The notes under the pieces are model-generated. The model saw only the letters and a list, made by a program, of their open reading frames with translations, was not told the origin of the DNA and made no database searches. From Hypomesus transpacificus (Eukaryota > Chordata > Actinopteri > Osmeriformes > Osmeridae), in contig NC_061062.1 of NCBI RefSeq assembly GCF_021917145.1, positions 5,485,847-5,549,846 on the forward strand: a stretch of DNA of 64,000 nucleotides, written 5' to 3'. A program made the translations under genes and the position numbers. This document shows positions 32,891-44,311 of the stretch, one piece after another (positions within the stretch are counted from its first letter, which is position 1; each line of letters begins with the position of its first letter).

Positions 32891-35800
32891 CTCAAAATCT
32901 AAAAGCGCAACCTGAAAGACAGAATAACATGGCTCATTCATACAGAGAGAAGGCATTGTGTGATAGAATAAACCCTAAAAATCGGTTTGAAGGAAACATA
33001 CCCTGTGAGTTTGGGGATCAAAGAAGAAGTTGGACCAGTTTGGATCTGTCTGCATGTACCTGAACTCAAACAGCTCCCTCAAACACAGAATGAGAATATG
33101 CTCACATATCTGAACAGACCAAAGCCGATGACAATGACAAGAGAGAGGGACAGAAACATGACGATTCTTTTTTTATACTAACAACAACATTGTACCACTT
33201 CATATCTCGGCATTATGTTGATGATGTCACCTCGTTGGGTGCCTCAGCCTCTGGCACATGAAATTTAGAAACATGTCATGGCATGTCTCGGACAACTAAT
33301 GACTTGTGAGCTGGCTGTTGACGTGGGTGCGTACCTCGTTCCTGAGCTCCTGGGAGAGGTCATTAGCTTGGTCCAGGGGGAAGCCAGGCACCAGGACGGT
33401 GATGAGGACATGCTGGCTGCACAGTTCATCCACCACATCAGGTACCTAGAAGAAGGGGTGGTCCTTTAAAAGCTCTCTGGGAGGCAGACAATGAAGCAGG
33501 CTAATCTAAATAGAACAACGGTACTGACTAAATATTTCAACTTCACATATTTTAACTTGTGCAATCTAGCTCAAAGCCCCTAAAAGTATGCTATCACTTA
33601 AGCTGACAGGAAGACATCGAAATGACCTGTTTGTCCTATACTCCCTTGAATTTCTTGGCACATTTGGCCTCTCTTACGTAATCACACTCTAGCGCCAACT
33701 CTCTGCTCATGACCTCGATCAAGTGCTCAGGAAACAAACCTGGGATAGGGAGAATAACATCGCTCATGTCCCTAGATTTGATAGGGAACTCGCCAAAAAA
33801 CTGTTCTCTCTCCAGTTCTCCATACTGCATCATTTAAATCATACCTTCAGGCAGCGTGTTGCTCAAACTCAAGACGGTCATCAAGTTGTTGACATCACTG
33901 TTGATCCAGGATACCCCTCCAGGATACTGAATAGTAAGTGTTACAATAATTTCAAACATGAATGGTTCAGAACTAACCAGAACTAATTTCCTCATACCCA
34001 ACCACACTTTCAGTCGTCACCTGGATCTTCATGGCCACCTCTCTACCATCCTTCATCTTGGCCAGGTGCACTTGTCCAATGGACGCAGCAGCAAACGGTC
34101 TCTCCTCTAAATATTCCAGCTTGTCTCTCCAGTTAAGACCTAGGTCATTACTAATGGCTTTCGGAAGAGGGCAATAAAACCAAGTTGTGCTCTACAGTAG
34201 CATGGCCCCCCTCATGTGAGGTAACTTTCTTTTCACACGTATTTAATTTTTATGTACAATGACCCCCCCCCCCCCCCCCAATACCAGATACAATTTTTCG
34301 AGGGGACTTTTCTTTTCTAAATGATACTTCACCATCATCTGCTTGGTAGGCATGACGTCAGCCCTCTGGCGGACACACTCAAAGATTTTGGCCAACTGAG
34401 GATTGATGAAAGCATCATCTGAAAAGACAAAACATCAGTTACAGAAATGCCACTTCAGAGTCACGTGTACAGTTGCCTAATTATTATTTATTCAGATGGG
34501 TATACGTTAAGTCATCATCCAAACAGCAGGAGCAGAAGGGGTGTGAGGAGAACAGATATATTTGCTGACATGCTAAACTGGCCGTTAGCAGTGAAGCATG
34601 ACGGCTATATGTCATCAGCTGTCCGAAGGCTCCATTCTAAAACTGGTTGTTCCCATCCTTGATTGTGATTGGCTATATTGCGTTCCATGCCGTTGTAAAA
34701 TCCAGCATAACCTCACAGGTTGTCCTCATAACATTCTTTAACATTCCATATTACTGCGCATCGAATATTTCAAATGGAAAAAGACGGCAAAGATGTCCAT
34801 CTGGCTGTTGCGTGGCAACGATTTATGTAGGAACTATACTTTGTAGTAGCGGAAGAATGACGGTTTATTATTAAATTATTTTGTTTCTAATTGTTTTTTT
34901 ATTGATGAAACCATATCAAATATTTGTCGTAACAGTTTTAGAAAAGCAATAAGCCCCAAGAGGCCGTGGTTTACGCTGATTTTAGAACAGGTAAGGGGAG
35001 TTGTTAGGCACGACGCGAAGCGGAGTAATTTTAGTTGATGACATTTGCCCGCTTGGTGGCAGCCCGTGTTTATGTAGTTGTAGTTCAGGGGTGTCGAACT
35101 CCGGTCCTCGAGGGCCGCTGTCCTGCATGTTTTAGATGTTTCCCTGCTCCAACACACCTGATTCAATTAAAAGGGTTGTTATAACGACCATTCATTCGAA
35201 TCAGGTGAGCTGGATCAGGGAAACATCTAAAACATGCAGGACAGCGGCCCTCGAGGACCGGAGCTCGACACCCCTGTTGTAGTTGGAGAAGCAGAATGGG
35301 AGGGTTGTTTTTTTTTTTTTTTTTGAAAAAACGGTCCTGTTGTGTGTATTGACCGAGTTTGGTATGACTGCGGTCATCCCTCACCTTGAATGCTGAGCAT
35401 GTCCCCTAGTTTGAGGGCGGCTCCGCGTATTTCGGGTACTTTGTGTACTTCGTACTTCTTAGGGTTCTCATAATCCTCTCAGCGTTCGCCTCCGAAAGAA
35501 AAGGGCTGGAATCCAAAATGGCTTTCTTGTCACCTAAATAATACAAGACCACAGCATGACACTTTGACAGTCACCATAGAACAAACAGCATTACTGAGTA
35601 AACATCACTAACCTCGTTTCATCCACTTCCAAACTTACCACTGAGCTGGTCAGGCCTCAAACTTTTTTTAGCCACCACAGCAATGGCCCCGAGGCCAAGA
35701 CCAACTGCCAAACCTGCAGTATGAAATTAGCATCACTAATAAAAAAATGATATACATGAACATCTTACTCTAAATAACCTTCATACGGATGGTAGCAGAA

Positions 35801-36588
35801 AAATACAAAAAACACTACAGCAATTTAAGAAATGTCAAGTCCACTTCTTAATCAGAATGAGAGATCCGGAGACTGTAGGCATACAAAGGTTAGCTAAAAC
35901 CCGGTGACTGATGAGCTTTACATCGTTTTGAAACAATAGCCTAAGTTAAATAAAGTTCTCATGTTGCGACACCTTAGGCTAGATTAATGAGATAAACAAA
36001 CCCCCCATCTTGTTGTCTAACCTGTTGAAGATTCAAGCCACACCTCACTAGACCTGGTATACAGCAGACGGTGTTGACAAGTACGGGTTGGCTAGTATGT
36101 TTGCTGTACCTCCAAAGTTGACCAGCCTTCCTAGCCTGGTGACGAGCACCTTACGCTCCCAAGCTCTTTCACTGAGCTGGAACAGGAGCATCGACGAAGG
36201 ATGAGAATTCATATCATGTCAAAACACAAACAAAGGATATAAACTGGATGCTAAATGGTTCAAACCTCATGTCAAGCAGAACAGAAAGCAAGAGGAAGCA
36301 CCACTTGTTTGTGTTGTTTGGAGTATGTCTGTTTGGCTGCCCTGGCTTTATTCATCTCCTCTGTGGTTAGTCCATCCATGGGAGTGTCCCCCTGATGGAA
36401 GAGACGTGCTTGCTCACAGAGCGGCCCCAGGCCCTCTGCTCCGACAGCAGCCTCCCGGTGCAGGTCCCCGTGGCCCCGTACAGGTGCTTGAACCCCGGGA
36501 AGCTCCTTCTCACAGTTGTCAGCTTGTGTGAAGAAGACCCTGCAGCAGCGCTGGGCTGGGGAACACCCTGCTGCTGCTGAACAGGCCC
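32891..36588 (-). pseudogene. Decayed coq8a-like atypical kinase (ADCK3/UbiB family)
   Basis: COQ8A supports coenzyme Q synthesis in mitochondria. Remnant exons in order: 36305-36588, 36110-36176, 35639-35713, 35385-35533, 34333-34418, 34021-34157, 33845-33926, 33644-33739, 33335-33476, 33002-33109 and a start at 32911. Much is well kept: [44 protein letters not shown] and TDPNWSNFF. But the KxGQ motif reads KLGD, and 29 nt replace the expected 6 before RGAALKLG, breaking frame. HPFFY has become HPFF-stop (TAG, 33446-33448). The donor after KKFK reads GAGTAT instead of GTGAGTAT. DFG reads DFE and the remaining C-terminal part is unrecognisable. The first exon also seems to change frame near its 3' end. 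These lesions are seen directly, so I call it a pseudogene. The residues are closer to COQ8A than COQ8B. Confidence 0.85.
35086..35276. mobile_element. Palindromic hAT-type MITE with exact 8-bp target duplication
   Basis: CAGGGGTGTCGAACTCCGGT on the left mirrors ACCGGAGCTCGACACCCCTG on the right. The direct repeat TTGTAGTT flanks it at 35078-35085 and 35277-35284. The length is 191 bp with no coding. It lies in an intron of the coq8a-like pseudogene. Confidence 0.9.
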
Positions 36589-37864
36589 CTGTAAAACAGC
36601 AACATAACTAGGCGGTACTGTGCTCTTGAGTGGAGTGCAGTGTTTCACAACAAACAAACAGGATGAGCGACAGGGATGAGGTCACTTGGGTGAAGCCGTC
36701 TCGGGAGGTAAACGCCACACACCGTGGCAGAGGGCTGCGTGTAGATCACTCTCTGGTCTCTGTCACCACCCATGTGCTTCAGCCAGGTCAGGCTTCGCAT
36801 TATCACTGTTTCCTCCCCTCATGCTGTCTGTCTCCAAACTGCACAGACAAACAGCATCAGCAGCATGTTGACAACAGCGCCCTCATGTTCTAGTGGCTGA
36901 TCCCACTAACACTAATAAAATATACTAGGCATATATAGATAAAACCCCATTAAAAATGTATTCTGAAAGCACCAAAAACTAAAAGATACTATGTACAACA
37001 CATAATGTTTGGTTCTAGTGGTAATTGACTATTATGAATCAAAAAGCATAATTCATTTCCTCTGACTGAAAAAAAGAGACACCCTTAACAGATATTAATT
37101 TTCAAAATAACATTGTTATTTACCCATAACTAGTAAATATGGGTCATCATAACTGGTAAGTCCATACTGTCATCAGAACATAATTTACTATATTCCACTC
37201 ACCAATCAAAAACAGAGCGAACAAGCACAGGTAGCCTACTTAAAGTTACTATCATTTGAGGTAATTCAGTTCCTTTAATTGTCTGGTTATGCCCCCCTTG
37301 ATCTGAACCAGAAGGAGCTATAGCTGATCTGTGGTCAGTAATCGTGGACAAGCCTGACCATTCATAGTAAAACATCGAACTAACCAATGACCAGACAAAA
37401 AAAAGGACCTGGAAAGGATCTGCTTTCATAACTTGGATAGTGGTATGCCAAAACACAATAACAAGACATACAATTTGCATACAATCAGCTGATATTAAAT
37501 GTGTGCTTTATATTCTGTGTATAACTTTGTTCAAACTACATTATACATTAGTCTTATAAGGGATATTATATGCAAAGATTATTGAACTTTAATAAAATAA
37601 TTATATTAATAAGGCAAGCACTACTGCAAGACGTTTCCTGAGAAAAGTAGGCCAGGTTAGCCAGGTAATCTTGTTATTCAACTTTGCACGGCAGTCAGGG
37701 GCCTATAAGGCCATAATCCCACTGCAGTCGTCTGCTATAAAAGAATAAACAAAAATGTTTAACAATAAACATAAGTAACAGCAGCAGACTGTAGCAACTG
37801 AACAAAGTCCTTCAGAACAGACACAGTCCGATGAAAGGGTAAAGAGCCTCCCAGACTGGGCAGG
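36589..37864. other. Intergenic stretch between coq8a remnant and tatdn3
   Basis: A/T-rich with no supported gene. Any upstream exons of the coq8a-like gene encoding its N-terminal helices would lie here, but none was recognised. The right part is the tatdn3 3' UTR. Confidence 0.4.
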
Positions 37865-39952
37865 TCAGACCCTGACGACAATTTTCAGCTTAGGGAACAG
37901 GCGGAGGGCGTTCTGTGTCGTCACCTCCAACACTGTCTCCAAGGGGACTCCCTTGATCTTGCTGATGTATTCGGCACAAACAGAAATATTTTTGGGCTCA
38001 TTTCGGACCTGTGTATGAAATATGAAAAAATGTCATCTTACATCTTTGGATTTTCCACCCAGACTGTGTTATTTACCAGCTCATAGTACATAATAGGGAG
38101 GTTTGAATGGCTGTACCTGCTTTTCTGGACCTAGGGCAGGTGAATCTGTTTCTAGACATATGCTCTCCAGAGGTAGCTGTTTTACAAGCTTCTGCTTCTT
38201 GTGATAAAACACAAACCAAAACACTGTGTCAGTCAGTTAGGAGACGTTTTATTCAGTCATCAGGATTCACCCATTTATTCAATGATATGTCCTTCTATTA
38301 TTTTATTGGACAAAAAATTGCTTTTGGTGCTTGTATTATTATTCTTACTATTATAGACTAGATCTTACCTGTTCACTTCTTATGATGGATGGCGGGATGG
38401 AGAAGTAGTAACCTGCTCTCACACCCTCCATCGCCACAGAGGGCTTCCCATCAAAAGCATGAAGCAAAGCTTTCTCAACACCTGGTAACAATGGAAGCAA
38501 TCATTACAGCGTCATCATTTGTATGCTTCAGGACTAATAATCTCTTCAGAGACATAAATACTTACTAAATACTACAGCATTTAGAAATACCTCAGGTGCA
38601 TGTTAAGTCATCCATTACCTTGCTCCTTTAAGAGGTGTATGGTGGGCCTGCCAGCAGATCTAGAATGAACATTTCTATCCAATGGAAAAAGAGAATCTGT
38701 CTATGATACTTTCTAGGCATATACACTGAAATACGAAAAGTTGTATAAAATAATTTGTAAGAATGGAGTAGCCCCCTGTGGGAAGATTCCATTTAAAACA
38801 CATGGAACCTATTCTAAATGCAACCGTCTTTTCTAAATGTTTTTTTTATTTTTTACAATATGACTACTGTAAGGAAAATCCATCAAAGTATCAACTCTAC
38901 CTGCATTTCACTACCAATACTAATTTGTGATTTGGTGAGTAAGCTGTGCATGACTTACAAAGGCAGGTCAAGCTGTTTGGCAATCTCTGCCTGACGAACA
39001 AGCACCTGTCTCTGTGCATCTTTATCAGTGTCACTACTGGCATACCTGGGGGTAAAATCCAGGCCTACCTGTCAGGATGAAGGATAGATTTGAACTGATG
39101 AAGGCTCCTTGATTAAATTAATGTTATCATCATTATAAGATGGTCCTCCATAGGGTACACTGGCCTACCTCTCCAATAGCCACGAGATGGTGTTTATATT
39201 TCTCTATTAGGGGCAGAGCAGCATCCAAGTCCTGTATTGACGGACAATCATCCCACAGATATAAAATATACAGACACTTCCCAGTGCACAATAAATATGT
39301 TAGATACATGTATTGAGCAGATGTTTATCTAAAGTAACGCACATAACGAACCGGAGACCACTATGCTAGGCATTCGTATGTTGTAGTTTAGGAAGGTAGG
39401 CCAACCTCCAGAGTGGCCCCCCGCTGTTGCGCTGGGGGGGAACCTTGTACGGGGTGGACTCCCAAACACGGGAAAATAAAGCCAGGAAATCTGTGAAAAT
39501 AACAGGACAAAGACACGTGCAATAATACCCGAAATGTCTAAGATTAAAATGTTCAAATTAAAATTGTTACGCGGTTGTACAGGTTGTTTACCTTTTTGAC
39601 AATTGAATGATCTTCTCAAACTCGCCAGCATGTTCTGCAACGGCTAGCAGCGCAGAAACCCCAGCCTGAAATGAGACGAAAGCTAGGCTATATTAGGCAA
39701 TACATAATCAGCCTGAGGAGCCATCGCAATACACAACATATCGATTAAGACAAGTTACAACTGACGTGTTACTTACCCTTTTTGAATTATCAATCACTTC
39801 CTCAATGTCCTTACAAAAAAGAGAGATATTGATCAAAGCGTGGCTTACAGTTTCCTTAACTAAACCTTACGCAATACTCTGCCACACGGTAAGCCTACCT
39901 GGTCAAAATCTCCTGCTGAGATATGACAGTGACAGTCGATGAACCCCTGCAT
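37865..39952 (-). CDS. tatdn3: TatD-type metal-dependent DNase, TATDN3
   Basis: A predicted Mg/Mn-dependent hydrolase of the TatD amidohydrolase family with a TIM-barrel fold. Exons in transcript order: 39899-39952, 39777-39809, 39592-39665, 39406-39490, 39169-39231, 38959-39068, 38619-38674, 38369-38481, 38117-38197 and 37865-38008, giving 270 residues (human about 274). Metal ligands of the family are visible: the HxH of DCHCHIS at the N-terminus, Glu in AIGEVGLDF, His in [11 protein letters not shown], His in [11 protein letters not shown] and Asp in [22 protein letters not shown] is also typical. The ATG at 39952 opens directly with the catalytic strand, so there is no targeting peptide. 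The gene is back to back with fuca2. Confidence 0.93.
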
Positions 39953-40195
39953 TTGTGTTTGATACAGCCAACATGAATGCACAGCGCCAGCATGGAGACT
40001 GCACTGGCGGACCGTACGCTGTGGGCTGTGTGCGCAGCATTTGTGACAGACGGACTTCCGTTTCCTGGTTTGTTGTACCAAGGTGCAGCGTAAATATTAT
40101 ACTCAAGGCGACTAATCATGTGAGAACAGTCGTCATATAGCTCTCTATAAAAACTTGTGACTCGTGCTTGTACTGGATTAGATTTTGCTCACGGA
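39953..40195. promoter_or_regulatory. Bidirectional promoter between tatdn3 and fuca2
   Basis: Only 243 bp separate the two start codons, which point away from each other. A TATA-like TATAAAAA lies at 40146-40153, about 43 nt before the fuca2 ATG. No TATA box is evident on the tatdn3 side. Confidence 0.65.
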
Positions 40196-42785
40196 ATGGC
40201 GCTCTCTAATCTTGCTGCGGTCGCCTTCCTGTTGGTGGTCGGCCTGTGTAAATGCGACTACAAACCTACCTGGGAATCAATCGACTCTCGACCGTTACCA
40301 GAATGGTATGACCAGGCCAAGTTCGGCATCTTCATACACTGGGGTGTATTTTCGGTACCCAGTTTCGGTAGTGAGTGGTTCTGGTAAGCTGTATTTTTTG
40401 TTTTTATTGCAAATGTACAAACGAAAGAAGGGGAATGTTATTTTATTAGTTTAACTTTTTGCTTGTATTTCAAGGTATTATTTACAGAAACAGAAACTGC
40501 AGCCTTATGTAGACTTCATGAAGAAGAATTATCCTCCAGACTTCCAGTACCAAGACTTTGCCCCCCAATTCACCGCCGAATTCTTCGATCCCAAAGAGTG
40601 GACTGATATATTTGCCTCGTCAGGGGCCAAATACATTGTCCTCACCACTAAACACCATGAAGGTGTGTAACATTAGCTATCCCTTTCTGTTATAGTAAAC
40701 ACTCATCCTAACTGGACAGTGACATGAAACATGCATTGTCATAGTCATACTAATTAGCAGGGAGGAAGTTTTATAAAGCGTTATCTGTGTGCTATTTCTT
40801 AAGGTTTCACACTATGGGGCTCCAAGTACTCGTGGAACTGGAATGCCATGGACGTGGGGCCCAAGCGGGACTTGGTGGGGGACATGGCAGCTGCTCTCCG
40901 GGCCAACAGTGACCTGCGCCTGGGGCTGTACCACTCTTTGTTTGAGTGGTTCAACCCACTGTGGCAGCAGGATGCCGCTAACGTGTTCTCCACAAACGTC
41001 TTCCCCACTTCCAAAACCCTGCCTGAGCTCTATGAGATAGTGACCAAGTACAAGCCTGAGGTGCTGTGGTCTGATGGGGACGGAGACGCACCTGATAAGT
41101 ACTGGAACAGCACTGGGTTCCTCGCCTGGCTGTACAACGAAAGGTAACAGAATTAGCTACATGCATGGGGGATGGCTATGCCTCAGTGGTGGAGCATGTG
41201 ACTGCAAATCAAGATGTCCCAGGTTCAAATCACCCTGTATGTGACTTTGGCTTAAAGTGTCTACTAAATAATGACATTATGTAAACATTCAGTTAGTGAC
41301 CCCATTCGTAATCTGCCCTGATTTGATTGTCCTCCATTTACAAGAAACGCTGGAAGGGAAGTCGGGACTATGGCGGCAAATATGACAAAAGTGTTGTTTT
41401 TACTTCCGCAGCCCAGTGAAGGAGACGGTGGTGACCAACGACCGCTGGGGCTTCGGCTCCATCTGTAAGCACGGCGGCTACTACACCTGCACTGACCGCT
41501 ACCAGCCAGGCCACTTACTCAAACACAAGTGGGAGAACTGCATGACCATAGACACCAAGTCCTGGGGCTACAGGCGAAACGCCCCTCTCCAAGATTACCT
41601 CAAGATTGAGCAACTTGTGCAAGTGAGTTATGAATCCTGAACATTTTTCCAGATCTTTCTGCATGACAAATCTATGGAAAAATGACTCGGCATGAAGTCC
41701 GTAATCGTTGAAGTCCGTAATGGTTTTCTGTGAGATATTGTAAAGTTTAGTTATATCTTAAATTACTTTGAGGTAGGCCTTCATCCACAAAACAGCATGG
41801 TACATTGCCTTGGTTTTTGTCTTGATGTTCTGAATTGTTTTAGGATAGGTATAAAAGCTCAAAGGGAATTGATTTAATTTGTGTGTCGTTAACAGGAACA
41901 CAGCTGAGACAGGTAAAGTGGTATTGTGTCTCTATAGGAAACCTGTGAATGATTAGCTGAACTGTGTGTGTGTGTCTCAGACCCTGGTGGAGACCGTGTC
42001 ATGTGGAGGGAACCTGCTGATGAACGTGGGACCCACTCACGACGGTAGGATTGCCCCGATCTTCGAGGAGCGGCTCCGGCAGATGGGCCAGTGGCTGAAG
42101 GTCAACGGGGAGGCCATTTACAACACCTCAGCTTGGAGGGCCCAGAAGGACAACACTACTGCCGGAGTTTGGTCTGTTCTCCTTCCTAATATTTCCAATA
42201 TTCAGGATCACTGAGTTGTGCTTGTACATCATACTAGTGTTTACGTGTTGTTTACATGCAATAATGTGCTTGTTTTGTTATTTATTTGTATAGGTACACA
42301 AGTAAACCAAAGGAGAAGGCCATCTATGCCATATTTTTCGAGTGGCCCGTTGATGGAAAGTTGTTTCTGAAAGAGCCTGTTGTGACAGGGCAGACTGAGG
42401 TAAAACATTTAAAACATTCTGTTTCATTTGGCTATGAATACAGGAAGTATGGACACATGACTCACATGACTCGTGATGAATTTTCTGCTTAAACTGTCCA
42501 GTAGAATTCAATTGGGGAAGAGGGTGGTGGGACTGGTTTGTCAGGTTTGGTTCCTTTTAGTGGTTGAGATGCTTTGAACGTGCATGAATTGTGTATTATG
42601 TGTGGTGTTGCATTTGGTGTGAGACACTAACTTTGCCTTTCTAAAAGGTGGTGCTTCTTGGTCAAAAGCCATTAAAATGGGAGCCTTCGAAGCCTAGTGG
42701 GATGACTGTGTTCCTGCCCCAGCTGTCCTACAGTGAGATGCCATGCCAGTGGGCCTGGACACTGAGACTGACAGCTGCCACGTAG
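40196..42785 (+). CDS. fuca2: Secreted alpha-L-fucosidase (FUCA2)
   Basis: A glycoside hydrolase family 29 enzyme that removes alpha-L-fucose from glycans. Exons are 40196-40383, 40475-40662, 40804-41143, 41412-41622, 41981-42171, 42294-42399 and 42648-42785 (TAG), giving 453 residues. The N-terminus ([20 protein letters not shown]) is a signal peptide of about 20 residues. Family blocks are [31 protein letters not shown] and VLWSDGDG (nucleophile Asp, as known for GH29). [19 protein letters not shown] and [11 protein letters not shown] match FUCA2 better than FUCA1, and the neighbouring HIVEP2 supports this (human 6q24). N-glycosylation sequons occur (YWNST). Poly(A) signals AATAAA are at 42875 and 43215. 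An intron carries a SINE at 41165. Confidence 0.94.
41165..41285 (+). mobile_element. tRNA-derived SINE (family B)
   Basis: The head has GGCTATGCCTCAGTGGTGGA (A box) and CCCAGGTTCAAATCACCC (B box), then a tail with AAGTGTCTACTAAATAATGA ending ATGTAAAC. The tail matches that of family A, implying the same LINE partner. Confidence 0.65.
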
Positions 42786-44003
42786 AGGAGGAAGAGGTGG
42801 GACTGGAATAGGAGGAAGGGATAGCAGGAGAAAACAAGGGAAGTCATTGCTTGCACTGCCTGTACTAAGGCTTAAATAAAATAAGGGTTTTAATCTGAAT
42901 TCGGTGCCAACTGATGCATTATGGAACTCAGGGTATAGAGATCAATTATTACTTTCATTTAACAGATCAAATCTGTGTCCAGTTTTGGTGACTGCTCTTC
43001 ACATTCCCTGCCCTTTTGAGGTATCTGGAAAATACATTTAGATTTCAAATGCAGAGCACATGTACTTTATGGAGGAAAATGGGTTTATTGTAGAATTATC
43101 AGTGGTTTTTAAATCTTTGTTATAGAGAATTGTGCACTTTTTCTACGATTGATTTTACATTTTGTATGGGGGAAGTATAAATATTTCATCAATTCCACTG
43201 TCACTTGAAAATTGAATAAATATTGTTTCTTTGAATTGTTGTTTGTAAACCATTTAAAAGTTATTTTGATTGTGCATAGATAATTTAGGCATATCTGTCA
43301 GTTAAGAACGTTTCGTTTGACGGACCACGGGCTCCCTCTATTGGCGCTTTGTGAGCTCGCAGTGCGTCCGCCCATTTTCAACTGAAGCATTTCTCCGACG
43401 TGTTTGAGCGCCGAGATGTGTAAAGAATAGCTAATATACATATATACACGGAATGCTTCGGAATTAACAACACTAATAAAGTATGTTAGAACAAGCGAGG
43501 CTTCAAAGGACACGTGTATAAAGTCTTTTTGGGACAAGGCATCTGCTGACCTATGTTCATGCGCCTTATTTTGGCCTGTTAAGTGTCCGTGCTGGAGGCA
43601 ACGTGTGTGTATCAATGTTGTGTCTGCTCACTGTGTTGCACGCGCCTGAGAATGTGGGAGGTACTTGTTTAGCCAATGTTCCATGACGTGAAAATAGGGG
43701 GTTTGCAAGGGGTTCTCAAGTGCCCCCATATCACAGGGTAGTCCAGGACACGTAAACGCACAATTATGCAAACAGATCCTGTGATATCCACCTCGGCCTC
43801 CCAAACAAGGACAAGTGTTTGCACACATATGGAACTGGGAGTCTTAAAGCGAAATTAAACCATACCGACTGATGTCATATTTCCAGAGGCTATTTTAAGT
43901 ATTAGAACACTCCTAATTAAATGTTACTAAAGGGTTAAACAATAATGAATCCACATTTAGCCTACAGTGAAGCCATTTTGTCAGAATAGGCTACACATTT
44001 TTT

Positions 44004-44005
<2 letters not shown>

Positions 44006-44039
<34 letters not shown>

Positions 44040-44047
44040 CGGGGGGG
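44006..44047 (+). repeat. Poly(G) tract
   Basis: Thirty-four consecutive G are followed by C and seven more G, after a T run. It could form a G-quadruplex or be an assembly artefact. Confidence 0.9.
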
Positions 44048-44277
44048 TGGTACTATGATTATTTCTTGAGTTTATAAACCGGATGTGCTGCTCAGGTTTT
44101 GTTCGGGTGCATAGAACATGGAGACAATGTGGAACTGTTGGCCTTACGTTGCCATGGGAACTCACAATCGTGCCAGATGTAAACTCAGATGACGGAACAC
44201 GAAGAACACAGCCTGTCTCCACTGATCATCTGAGAAGCACTTGCCTACCACAGTCCTTATGTGTTTCTCATAAACAT

Positions 44278-44278
44278 A

Positions 44279-44309
<31 letters not shown>
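44278..44309 (+). repeat. (TC)n microsatellite
   Basis: A pure dinucleotide run of about 16 units in intergenic DNA between fuca2 and hivep2. Confidence 0.9.

Positions 44310-44311
<2 letters not shown>

Noticed and set aside
33723-33986. Plus-strand 87-residue frame
   Set aside because: It is antisense to two exons of the coq8a-like remnant.
36367-36657. Intact 96-residue minus-strand frame as a separate gene
   Set aside because: It is the first recognised exon of the coq8a-like pseudogene plus its upstream intron, not an independent gene.
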